Shown here piece after piece: positions 37,647 through 46,281 of a stretch of 64,000 nt of DNA. The notes beneath the pieces are model-generated. The model did no database searches, was not told where the DNA came from, and worked only from the letters and a program-made list of their open reading frames with translations. Position numbers and translations under genes: made by a program. The DNA is from Desulfobacteraceae bacterium (lineage in GTDB: Bacteria; Desulfobacterota; Desulfobacteria; Desulfobacterales; SKZT01): contig JAABTQ010000002.1 in NCBI GenBank assembly GCA_011389745.1, forward strand, positions 124,001 to 188,000, read 5' to 3'. Each line of letters begins with the position of its first letter. The first letter of the stretch is position 1.

Positions 37647-38810
37647 ATGAAACGACTCTCGGTTCTTGGTTCCACCGGCTCCATAGGCTGCAATACCTTA
37701 AAAATAGTCCAAAAATTTCCTGATCGATTTCAAATCGTTTCTCTTGCAGCAAAAACCAATGTGGCACTGCTGGCTCAACAGATAGAACAGTTTAAACCCA
37801 ATTTGGCCGTAATGTATGACAAAAAACATGCAGAGCTATTAAGACAAGCTATCCCTAAAAAGCAACCAGTCCAAATTCTTTTCGGACATGAGGGTTATCT
37901 TAAAGCGGCAGCCCAAAATGATGCAGATATCGTGGTCACCGCTTTTGTCGGTGCGGCAGGACTTTTACCGACTCTTGAAGCGATTGAAGCAGGAAAACAC
38001 ATTGCTTTGGCCAATAAAGAAACCCTTGTGATGGCCGGTGAGCTGGTCATGAAAAAAGCCTTGGACTCCGGAATTAACATTTTACCCGTAGACAGTGAAC
38101 ACAGTGCTATTTTTCAATGCCTGGAGGGACATCGTAAGTCCGACTTAAAAAAAATACTGTTGACGGCTTCAGGAGGTCCTTTTTTAAATCGGCCTAAGTC
38201 CGACTTTGAACGAATCACACCGGAAGATGCCCTGAATCATCCTACGTGGCAAATGGGAAAAAAAATCACCATCGATTCAGCTACTCTCATGAACAAAGGA
38301 CTGGAAATCATTGAGGCGAAATGGCTTTTTGATGTTACCCCCAAACAAATCCAGGTGATTGTACATCCTCAAAGCATCATTCATTCTCTGGTCTCCTATT
38401 GTGACGGGTCCATAATCGCTCAGCTTTCAAAACCCGATATGACAGGAGCTATTGCTTATGCTCTTTCCTATCCGGAAAGATTGGATATGGACAACTCATT
38501 TTTGAGCTTACCAGGCATTGGCTCTCTGACTTTTTCCGAGCCTGATCTGGACAAATTTCCCTGCCTGGCTTTGGCCATGGAGGCATGCCACACCGGTGGA
38601 ACATTACCTGCGGTCATGAATGCAGCCAATGAAAAGGCTGTCGGTTTTTTCCTGGAAAATATGATCAGTTTTATTCAGATTCCCAAACTCATTGAAAAGG
38701 TGATGAATCAACACCAGGTGATACCTTCTCCGGGGCTTGATGAAATTCTGCAATCAGACCAATGGGCAAGAAACACCGCTGAACAAGTAATTAATGAATT
38801 TGAAAATTAA
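37647..38810 (+). CDS. dxr: 1-deoxy-D-xylulose 5-phosphate reductoisomerase
   Basis: 387 residues. The NADPH-binding LGSTGSIGCNTL, ALANKETLVMAG, the metal-site VDSEHSAIFQCLEG and MNKGLEIIEAKWLF motifs are present. It forms MEP in the non-mevalonate isoprenoid pathway, feeding IspH and UppS. It lies between cdsA and rseP, the frequent uppS-cdsA-dxr-rseP order. Confidence 0.97.
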   Translation: MKRLSVLGSTGSIGCNTLKIVQKFPDRFQIVSLAAKTNVALLAQQIEQFKPNLAVMYDKKHAELLRQAIPKKQPVQILFGHEGYLKAAAQNDADIVVTAFVGAAGLLPTLEAIEAGKHIALANKETLVMAGELVMKKALDSGINILPVDSEHSAIFQCLEGHRKSDLKKILLTASGGPFLNRPKSDFERITPEDALNHPTWQMGKKITIDSATLMNKGLEIIEAKWLFDVTPKQIQVIVHPQSIIHSLVSYCDGSIIAQLSKPDMTGAIAYALSYPERLDMDNSFLSLPGIGSLTFSEPDLDKFPCLALAMEACHTGGTLPAVMNAANEKAVGFFLENMISFIQIPKLIEKVMNQHQVIPSPGLDEILQSDQWARNTAEQVINEFEN

Positions 38811-38846
38811 CATTATAATCTATCTTCGGGTACTTAAAATAAATCT

Positions 38847-39914
38847 ATGACCACAAGCATATTCGCATTCGTTATCGTGTTAGGTGTTCTGATCTTTTTT
38901 CACGAACTAGGACATTTTCTGGTAGCCAGATTATTTGGTGTTGGAGTTCAAACTTTTTCGCTCGGATTCGGTCCCAGAATTCTGGGTAAAAAAGTGGGAA
39001 TCACTGATTACCGTATTTCCGCTATTCCATTGGGCGGATTCGTCAAAATGGTGGGCGAGGAACCCAATGCCGAACTCTCCCCTGAGGAAATACCGCTTTC
39101 TTTTACTCACAAGCATGTCCTGAAGAAAATATTCATTGTGGCCGCCGGGCCATTTTTCAATCTTTTATTGGCTGTCATTATCTTCTACGCTATTTTCCAA
39201 ATTTCAGGCCTTTACATCCGGCTACCCTCTGTCGGAAGCGTGGAACCCGAAACCCCCGCCTATGTGGCCGGGCTTCAGGCCGGTGATAAAATTACCTCGA
39301 TTAACAACATGCCTGTGGAAAACTGGGATGAGATGGCCAAAATTATTTCTGAAAGTCAGGGAGACCATCTTCTTTTTAGCATTATCAGAAATGGTGAAAC
39401 CATCCAGATAGGCATTACACCCGAATCCAAAGAGGATAAAAACCTGTTTGGAGAAAATATCACCCGGTATGTGATCGGAATCACATCTTCCACCGACGTT
39501 ATTACTAAAAAATTAAATCCTATTGAGGCGTTTTCAGAAAGCATTATCCAGACATACCGGATCACGGAACTTACTATTGTCAGCATCGTCAAACTAATAC
39601 AAGGGACTTTGTCCACCAAAACCCTGGGCGGTCCGATTATGATCGCCGATCTTGCCGGGCAACAGGCAAGAGAGGGTGCTCTGAATCTTGTTTTTTTTAC
39701 AGCATTGCTGAGTATCAATTTGGCCATCCTGAACTTTTTGCCTATCCCCGTGCTGGATGGCGGACACCTTCTCTTTTTTTTCATCGAATTGGTAACAGGT
39801 AAACCGGTTAATATCAAAGTCAGAGAGATCGCACAGCAAGCCGGTATCTTTATTTTGATTCTTTTAATGATTTTTGTGTTTTACAATGATATTACCAGGT
39901 ATATTTTTAATTGA
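38847..39914 (+). CDS. rseP: RIP metalloprotease RseP
   Basis: 355 residues. The zinc motif HELGH is at residues 19-23 in the first membrane helix; a PDZ domain lies around residues 115-190 (TPAYVAGLQAGDKITSIN); and the C-terminal NFLPIPVLDGGHL holds the third metal ligand. It cuts membrane anti-sigma factors or remnant signal peptides inside the membrane. One PDZ domain is clear, against two in E. coli RseP. Confidence 0.95.
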   Translation: MTTSIFAFVIVLGVLIFFHELGHFLVARLFGVGVQTFSLGFGPRILGKKVGITDYRISAIPLGGFVKMVGEEPNAELSPEEIPLSFTHKHVLKKIFIVAAGPFFNLLLAVIIFYAIFQISGLYIRLPSVGSVEPETPAYVAGLQAGDKITSINNMPVENWDEMAKIISESQGDHLLFSIIRNGETIQIGITPESKEDKNLFGENITRYVIGITSSTDVITKKLNPIEAFSESIIQTYRITELTIVSIVKLIQGTLSTKTLGGPIMIADLAGQQAREGALNLVFFTALLSINLAILNFLPIPVLDGGHLLFFFIELVTGKPVNIKVREIAQQAGIFILILLMIFVFYNDITRYIFN

Positions 39915-39972
39915 GCAGGCGGTATTTTTAATAATCCCAAATATTAATCATGGTTAAAAAAACGTTGCGATT

Positions 39973-42963
39973 ATGCCCCACCGACTTGAAATCACCATAA
40001 AACCTCATCTGTTTGATGCCGAAGGGGAAGGAGTTCGCCGTAAAGCATCGGACTATTTCGGAATTGACCTTCAAAGCGTCAGAACTATTCATATTCTAAC
40101 CATAGATGCAGATCTTTCGGACAGGCAACTGCACATGCTTCAACAGGAAGTTTTTACCAATCCTGTCACCCAGATATCCTCATATGATCCGCTTCCTGTT
40201 GAATTTGACCGAATCATCTGGGTTGGCTATCGCCCCGGAGTCCGGGACAATGCCGGAAGTACCGCCATGGAGGCTGCTGAAGATATTCTGGGAATCAAAT
40301 TTGCCCTGCATCAGGCCATTTATACCTCTAAGCGCTTTTGTCTAACAGGCAAGAATTTAACCGCAGAAAATGCCGATAAAATTGCCGGTGAACTTTTGGC
40401 AAATGATATTATACAGCAGTGGCGAATCTATGGAAAAAACGACTGGGATCCTTCCAAAGGAATCGGCTATATTTGCCCTCGGGTAATACTCAACCATGAG
40501 CCTCGGATTGAAACGATTCCTATTGACAGCGATCACACATTGCAAGTTATCAGCGATCAACGACGGCTTGCGCTCAATCCGAGAGACATTCCAACTATCC
40601 GAGCATATTTTCTTGATGAAGATGTAAGGGCGGAAAGACGATTGGTCGGCCTTGATCAACCCACTGATCTTGAATTGGAATACATTTCCCAGGCCAGAAG
40701 TGACCATTGCAATCATAACACTTTCCAGGGTCGGTTTTTTTACAAGGATCTATCCACCGGAGAAAGCAACGTGGTGGATAATCTTTTTAAAACCTGTATT
40801 GAAGCGCCCACCTTAGAGCTTATGAAAAAAAAGCCCTGGGTCGTTTCCGTACTCTGGGATAATGCCGGGGTTGGGAGATTTGATGAAAACCATTATTATG
40901 TCATTACCGGAGAAACCCATAATTCTCCCTCCAACATGGAAGCCTACGGAGGTGCGATAACAGGTATTGTAGGCGTATACAGAGATCCTCTGGGCACGGG
41001 CAAGGGGTCTAAGCTGGTGATGGGCAGTTACGGATTTTGTGTGGGAGAGAGGGATTACAACGGACCGCTTAAACCAAAACTACATCCCCGACGTCTTTTA
41101 GACGGGGTTATCGAAGGCGTCAGAGATGGAGGAAATAAAAGCGGCATTCCCACTCCTTTTGGCCAGGTGATATTTCATCACGGCTATATGGGAAAATGTC
41201 TTGTATTTGTCACTGCCGTGGGATTGATGCCGGCGATGATAAGAGGAGAACCTGCGGAACAGAAAAAAACCTCTCCCGGACAATTGGTTATTATGACCGG
41301 AGGAAGAGTCGGAAAAGATGGAATTCACGGGGTTACCGCAGCGTCCGAAACCTTTTCCGATCATACACCGGCAGGACATGTGCAAATCGGTGACCCTTAT
41401 ACACAAAAGAAGATGCATGATTTTATCCTGGAAGTGCGTGATGAGGGACTGATCCAATATATTACCGATAACGGAGGAGGAGGGCTTTCCTCTTCGGTGG
41501 GAGAGTCCGCAAGATTCAGCAACGGTTGTAAAATCGAGTTGGAAAAAGTGCCGTTAAAATACCAGGGGCTTGACCAATGGGAAATCTGGATATCCGAATC
41601 CCAGGAACGAATGACTTTGGCTATTAATCCGGAAGACTTCGATCGATTCATGGAATTATCCCGCAAACACGGTGTCGAAAGCACGGTTATCGGGCAATAC
41701 ACAGATTCCGGAAAACTTCATATTACCTATGAAAATAAACCCTGCGCCTATGTCAACATGGATTTATTGAAGTCGGGTTTTCCCCAGTGGGAGTTTGAGG
41801 CTCACTGGCAACCTGCTGAACACAGGGGGTTTTTTGAACCGGTTATCGGAGAGCCGGACAATTTCAAAAAACTGATACTCGATTTGTTATCGCGTCCCAA
41901 TATCTGTTCAAAAGAATGGATCGCGCGCCAGTACGACCATGAAGTACAGGCAACCAGTGTTATCAAACCGCTTGTTGGCGCAGGACGTGATATTCACACC
42001 GATGCCGCAGTTATTCGGCCTGTATTAAACTCCCAAACAGGGCTCGCATTTTCACAATCACTTATCCCGGAATACTCGGCCATCGATGCATACCATATGA
42101 CCGCATGCACCATTGATGAGGCAATTCGCCGGGTAGTGGCCGTTGGTGGTGATCCCTCTCATATCGGAGGGGTGGATAATTTTTGCTGGCCTGATATCGG
42201 ATTCGATCCCAGGAGAAATCCGGATGGAAAATTTAAGGCAGCTCAGTTGGTTCGGTCTTGCCAGGCGTTACGGGATATTTGTATGGCATATGAAATTCCT
42301 CTGCTGTCCGGAAAAGACAGTATGTATGTGGATGGCCACTTATCCGGACCTTATGGTGGAACCCACAAAGTTTCGGCACTCGAAACCCTTCAGTTTTCCG
42401 CCATATCATTAGTCAACGATGTGGCCCGGTGTATGACTCTGGACAGCAAAATGCCGGGAGACCTTGTATATGTTTTAGGCATCACACGGGACGAACTGGG
42501 CGGCTCGGAGTATTACCAACACCTGGGCTATGTTGGACTCAATGTGCCTGAAGTGACCCCCTCAAAATTTTCTCTGCTGTATCGGGCGCTCTTCAGGGCT
42601 ATTGACAAAGAACTGGTCGCTTCGGCCCATGGGGTATATCGGGGAGGATTAGGCGTTCATTTGGCTATGGTGGCCATGGGTGGGCATCTGGGCATGAAAA
42701 TCGACCTCTCACTCATTCCGTGCGAAGGCGTTGAGCGGGTCGATACCCTGCTGTTTTCAGAAACTCCCGGCAGATTTGTCATTACTGTGGCACCGGAAAA
42801 CCAGGAAACATTCAACAAGCTTTTTAAAGGCATTCCTTATGCCTGCATTGGTAATGTTACCCAAAAAACCGATCTTGTAATTCAATTACAAAACCGTGAG
42901 ATTTTCCATGCCGACATCTTTGAATTGAAATCGGCCTGGAAAAGACCGTTTAAAAATTTATAA
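39973..42963 (+). CDS. purL: Phosphoribosylformylglycinamidine synthase, PurS-PurL fusion
   Basis: 996 residues. The first 90 or so residues form a PurS-like domain (HRLEITIKPHLFDAEGEGVR), followed by PurL halves with GETHNSPSNMEAYGGAITG, the FQGRFFYKD segment and the second repeat with LLSGKDSMYVDG and HGVYRGGLGVHLA. There is no C-terminal glutaminase domain; that activity is the separate PurQ at 43659. The complex turns FGAR into FGAM in purine synthesis. It is longer than Bacillus PurL (about 740) and shorter than E. coli PurL (about 1295). Confidence 0.93.
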   Translation: MPHRLEITIKPHLFDAEGEGVRRKASDYFGIDLQSVRTIHILTIDADLSDRQLHMLQQEVFTNPVTQISSYDPLPVEFDRIIWVGYRPGVRDNAGSTAMEAAEDILGIKFALHQAIYTSKRFCLTGKNLTAENADKIAGELLANDIIQQWRIYGKNDWDPSKGIGYICPRVILNHEPRIETIPIDSDHTLQVISDQRRLALNPRDIPTIRAYFLDEDVRAERRLVGLDQPTDLELEYISQARSDHCNHNTFQGRFFYKDLSTGESNVVDNLFKTCIEAPTLELMKKKPWVVSVLWDNAGVGRFDENHYYVITGETHNSPSNMEAYGGAITGIVGVYRDPLGTGKGSKLVMGSYGFCVGERDYNGPLKPKLHPRRLLDGVIEGVRDGGNKSGIPTPFGQVIFHHGYMGKCLVFVTAVGLMPAMIRGEPAEQKKTSPGQLVIMTGGRVGKDGIHGVTAASETFSDHTPAGHVQIGDPYTQKKMHDFILEVRDEGLIQYITDNGGGGLSSSVGESARFSNGCKIELEKVPLKYQGLDQWEIWISESQERMTLAINPEDFDRFMELSRKHGVESTVIGQYTDSGKLHITYENKPCAYVNMDLLKSGFPQWEFEAHWQPAEHRGFFEPVIGEPDNFKKLILDLLSRPNICSKEWIARQYDHEVQATSVIKPLVGAGRDIHTDAAVIRPVLNSQTGLAFSQSLIPEYSAIDAYHMTACTIDEAIRRVVAVGGDPSHIGGVDNFCWPDIGFDPRRNPDGKFKAAQLVRSCQALRDICMAYEIPLLSGKDSMYVDGHLSGPYGGTHKVSALETLQFSAISLVNDVARCMTLDSKMPGDLVYVLGITRDELGGSEYYQHLGYVGLNVPEVTPSKFSLLYRALFRAIDKELVASAHGVYRGGLGVHLAMVAMGGHLGMKIDLSLIPCEGVERVDTLLFSETPGRFVITVAPENQETFNKLFKGIPYACIGNVTQKTDLVIQLQNREIFHADIFELKSAWKRPFKNL

Positions 42964-42993
42964 TTGTAATTCTGAGGGAGCAACTCGAGGAAT

Positions 42994-43368
42994 GCAGCAA
43001 TTCTCATTTTGGCCATACTAACGATATGAAACCATAATTTTATTGCACAGCCTTATGCGCTGAAGGCACAAGACATATCAGCCCAGGGCAACGCCCTGGG
43101 TTTGATACACCCTATGATTTTAGCCCTGTAAGGGCGTGACATTAAAGGTTTTTTAGTGCAACAATTCTGATTAAATGTTACGCCCTTACAGGGCTGAATT
43201 AAAAAAATACAAACTACCCAGGGCGTTGCCCTGGGCTGATATGTAAAGGCCTTTCAGGCCTGACCATATCACATCCATATCAGGGCTTGAATTTATTTTC
43301 CATTTTCAAATCCTGGGCGTTGCTATTAAACTTTAAGTAATTGACCTTTTCAAAATGAGAATTGCTGC
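42994..43368. repeat. 17-bp inverted repeat around the palindromic island
   Basis: GCAGCAATTCTCATTTT (42994-43010) recurs as its exact reverse complement at 43352-43368. The pair frames the 172-bp nested palindrome and sits inside the gene-free region 42964-43658 between purL and purQ. The arms may be the ends of a small mobile or miniature element. Confidence 0.6.
43073..43244. repeat. 172-bp nested palindrome, REP/RAYT-like element
   Basis: The outer arms 43073-43100 and 43217-43244 are perfect 28-bp reverse complements (starting ACATATCAGCCCAGGGCAAC). The inner arms 43122-43137 and 43180-43195 (AGCCCTGTAAGGGCGT) are perfect over 16 bp, and both pairs share the same centre (43158.5). Each outer arm is itself a hairpin (CCCAGGGC / GCCCTGGG). 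The 21-bp segments between outer and inner arms have equal length but differ in sequence. A further small palindrome AGGCCTTTCAGGCCT follows at 43246. It has the build of a REP-type intergenic element. No transposase gene is nearby. Confidence 0.85.
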
Positions 43369-43562
43369 GCGGAATGACAATTCCTTGACAGACATTACCT
43401 TGGTTAATACCGTTTAAAATCGAGGCGACCGAAGAATCTCCGGTTTCATGGGGCAGGATGATAACCAATGCCCCGGTAGCAGGCAAATGGTAAACCGTGC
43501 CATACAAGAAGTGAAAGATTCTTCGTCGGCCGGAAATTCAGCGCCAACTGACATTGGGTATG

Positions 43563-43582
43563 GTTGGCCTCCTCAGAATGAC
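43563..43582. repeat. 20-bp dispersed repeat, copy 2 (inverted)
   Basis: Exact reverse complement of 3808-3827. It lies in the stretch 43369-43658, which otherwise shows no convincing gene: frames there are short and made of repeat-like sequence such as GCGACCGAAGAATCTCCGG. Confidence 0.7.
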
Positions 43583-43658
43583 AGCCTGATACCTGGTCCA
43601 CTTTAATTTTGGGTAACGACAGGGGCATCGCCTGGGAAAGGATGAAAGGATATATAAA

Positions 43659-44477
43659 ATGAGCAAAACACGAGCATTGGTACTTACCGGATTTGGTTTG
43701 AACTGTGATCATGAAACCGCTTTTGCCTTCAAATCAGCCGAAGCCATATCCGAAAGGGTGCATATCAATTCTCTTATCACTGGGGAAGTCTCCCTGGACA
43801 ATTATAATATCATGGCTTTCGTAGGCGGTTTCAGCTGGGCTGATGATCACGGGGCCGGTGTGATTCAAGCGGTCAGGATGAAAACCAAATTGGGAGACAA
43901 ACTACTTGCATTTATCGAAGCCGGCAAGCTGATCCTCGGTATATGCAACGGTTTTCAGACAATCGTCAATCTTGGTCTTTTGCCGGGTTTTGAAAATAAT
44001 TACCAAAATCGTTGTGTTGCGTTAACCTGGAACGATTGCGGCAGATTCCGTAACGACTGGGTTCATTTGAAAGTCAATACCGATTCTCCCTGTATATTTA
44101 CACGGAATTTAACGCATTTGGAGCTTCCTGTCCGCCACGGGGAAGGCAAATTTTTGGCTGACGAGCCGGTTTTACGTCAGCTTTCCGATCACTCAATGGC
44201 GGTACTTCAGTATGCCCTTCCCGATGGAACCCCCGCCGGTGGAAAATTTCCTTTCAATCCAAACGGCTCTTTGAACGACATTGCCGGTATTTGCGATCCC
44301 ACGGGAAAAATTTTCGGCCTGATGCCCCACCCTGAAGCATTAATTCATCCGACTAACCACCCCGATTATACCCGATATCACCAAAAAGCCACACGTACCG
44401 GAAAAAACCTTGATGAATGCGGCATGCCACCTCTCGGACTCAAAATATTTGAAAATGCCGTTTCTTATTTTTCATAA
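43659..44477 (+). CDS. purQ: Phosphoribosylformylglycinamidine synthase glutaminase subunit
   Basis: 272 residues. A class I amidotransferase with the nucleophile Cys96 in LGICNGFQT and the catalytic His in LMPHPEALIHP. It gives ammonia to PurL for FGAM formation. The protein begins MSKTRALVLTGFGLNCDHET, with a start preceded by AAAGGATGAAAGGA. It should act with the PurS-PurL fusion, although about 700 bp of repeats separate the genes; separate expression is possible. Confidence 0.93.
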   Translation: MSKTRALVLTGFGLNCDHETAFAFKSAEAISERVHINSLITGEVSLDNYNIMAFVGGFSWADDHGAGVIQAVRMKTKLGDKLLAFIEAGKLILGICNGFQTIVNLGLLPGFENNYQNRCVALTWNDCGRFRNDWVHLKVNTDSPCIFTRNLTHLELPVRHGEGKFLADEPVLRQLSDHSMAVLQYALPDGTPAGGKFPFNPNGSLNDIAGICDPTGKIFGLMPHPEALIHPTNHPDYTRYHQKATRTGKNLDECGMPPLGLKIFENAVSYFS

Positions 44478-44683
44478 CCCTCAGGGATCGGAAATCAAAA
44501 TCCTCATTATCTCATTATTCAACTCTTTTTTTCTGAAATACTCTATATCCAGACACTAAACCTTTCCGGTACAATTATTGCATAAGAATATTTAGAAATT
44601 CGCTGGAAATAATGCATACACTGAAATACCCTATGCCCAGCGTTACCCTGTGCAAGAAAGGATCATCTTTAAAGGTGAAAAAT

Positions 44684-45154
44684 ATGAAAAATACGTGTTT
44701 CGGAAACTGTAAAGGATTTACCCTGATTGAATTGATGACGGTCATTGCAATCATGGCCATCATGGCTGGTATCGCAATTCCTAATTATATGGAATGGTCT
44801 AGAGCCGCCAGACTGAGAGGCGCCACAAATGACCTGACATCGGACCTTGCCATGGCCCGGCTTCGCGCAATCAAAAGTAGTACTTTGGTCAAGGTGGTAT
44901 TTGCCACTGATGGTTACCAGGTTTTTATTGATGATAATGACAACGATGCTTTAGATTCCGGGGAAGTTCTCCTGAGAAACAAACAATATCCGGCCGGTGT
45001 GACAATGAGCAGCACTACATTTGGAAGTAGCCGGGTTATTTTTCAAAGGACCGGAAGAATCTTTGGCGGTACCGTCACACTGAGCAGGGGCGGTAATCAG
45101 CAAACAAATATTGTTGTCAATCCAGTTGGACGTATACGGGTAGAAACATCATAG
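44684..45154 (+). CDS. GspH/FimT-type pseudopilin
   Basis: 156 residues from the ATG at 44684 (MKNTCFGNCKGFTLIELMTV). The prepilin peptidase site is GFTLIELM, cut after the Gly, with the Glu at +5 and a long hydrophobic helix (IAIMAIMAGIAIPNY). The C-terminal part resembles the GspH/FimT globular domain (RVIFQRTGRIFGGTVTLSRG). It would be a minor pilin that starts type IV pilus or type II secretion fibre assembly. The frame extends to 44612 without a family match. It is the first gene of four minor pilins. Confidence 0.88.
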   Translation: MKNTCFGNCKGFTLIELMTVIAIMAIMAGIAIPNYMEWSRAARLRGATNDLTSDLAMARLRAIKSSTLVKVVFATDGYQVFIDDNDNDALDSGEVLLRNKQYPAGVTMSSTTFGSSRVIFQRTGRIFGGTVTLSRGGNQQTNIVVNPVGRIRVETS

Positions 45155-45177
45155 TCATCAATGTGTGAGAAATATAC

Positions 45178-45747
45178 ATGAGGCATATACTTATGAAAAA
45201 ACATAAAGAAAACGGTTTCAGCATGATTGAGCTTTTGATTTCGATGGCCATTTTTTCCTTATTGGCGGGAGCCATCAGCGGGGTTTACGTATCAACCAGT
45301 CGAACTTCCACGCTTCAGAATGCCTCAGCCGGTGTTCAGCAAAGCGTGCGTGCGGCACTTGAAATAATGGTGCAAGATATCCGCATGGCAGGGTATTATA
45401 ACCCAACCGGAGCCGACCCAAATCCGGCCTCGATTGAAGTTGCCGATCTCAACAAAATCCGGATAACATCAGATAGGAATGGAGATGGTGATGTTGATGA
45501 TCTTTTCGAAAGAATCACCTACGAATTTACCAATAACCAACTAAGACAAATTCTCTATGAAGGAACCGGCAGCCAAAGCAGCCAAACCATCATCGACAAT
45601 GTCACGGATTTACAATTTACCTACTCAGGCACTAACAACAGTATTGTGGACATTACCTTAACCGTTGAAGAAAATGCCGGATACGGCAATACGGTTTCAC
45701 GCACTCTGGAGACACGTGTATATTGTCGCAACCTGGACATCAATTGA
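45178..45747 (+). CDS. pilW: PilW-type minor pilin
   Basis: 189 residues. The prepilin site ENGFSMIELLISMAIFSLL is followed by SVRAALEIMVQDIRMAGYYN, a hallmark of PilW-like proteins. The repeat-like RNGDGDVDDL acidic stretch may bind calcium. It lies 23 bp after the FimT-type gene and just before pilV. ATG 45193 is an alternative start. Confidence 0.85.
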   Translation: MRHILMKKHKENGFSMIELLISMAIFSLLAGAISGVYVSTSRTSTLQNASAGVQQSVRAALEIMVQDIRMAGYYNPTGADPNPASIEVADLNKIRITSDRNGDGDVDDLFERITYEFTNNQLRQILYEGTGSQSSQTIIDNVTDLQFTYSGTNNSIVDITLTVEENAGYGNTVSRTLETRVYCRNLDIN

Positions 45748-45770
45748 TATTTATTTACCAGCACAAGAAT

Positions 45771-46169
45771 ATGGAAAAAACAATGAAAACACTAGGTCAG
45801 CCAAATACAAAGATTAACAATGATAAAGGTTTTACCATCATCGAGGTGATGATCGTAATAGGGATCTTCGCTATCGGCATTTTGGCGGTGGCCAGTATGC
45901 AGGTTTCGGCCTTTCAGGGAAACAGATCCGCCACGCTTCGGACAATTGCCATAACCCTGGCATCGGAACGTATGGAAAATTTGATTTCCCAAGACTATGG
46001 GGCCATTGTCAGTGACAGCCAAGCCGAGGACAATTTTGATATTTCGTGGACTGTAACAAACGACTCCCCTTTACCTGACACAAAAACCATCACAGTTACG
46101 ACCACCTGGAACGACAGAGGAGAGTCCCGGAATGTGAATTTGAGCTATATTCTCGCCAAATTAAAATAA
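45771..46169 (+). CDS. pilV: PilV-type minor pilin
   Basis: 132 residues from the ATG at 45771. The site DKGFTIIEVMIVIGIFAIGI with the IGILAVASMQ helix is typical of PilV, and ASERMENLIS in the middle is common in the family. An upstream extension to 45723 would overlap pilW and is not used. It continues the minor pilin set. Confidence 0.85.
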   Translation: MEKTMKTLGQPNTKINNDKGFTIIEVMIVIGIFAIGILAVASMQVSAFQGNRSATLRTIAITLASERMENLISQDYGAIVSDSQAEDNFDISWTVTNDSPLPDTKTITVTTTWNDRGESRNVNLSYILAKLK

Positions 46170-46281
46170 AGAGCTCCTTGATGAAAAAGATGCTTTCAGG
46201 ATAATTTTTTTTGGGTTCAGTGTTCAGGTACTCTATATTTACAGCCAACATAATAAACTGGAAAAAGTGAGGGTAAGAAAA

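Noticed and set aside
43073-43244. CRISPR array
   Set aside because: The repeats are inverted around one centre and not regularly spaced direct repeats; no cas gene is present.
43280-43712. Two overlapping short minus-strand frames between purL and purQ
   Set aside because: They consist of repeat-like intergenic sequence and overlap the purQ start; no ribosome site or family match.
45723-45770. N-terminal extension of the PilV-type protein
   Set aside because: It would overlap pilW and place extra residues before the prepilin leader; the ATG at 45771 gives a normal leader.
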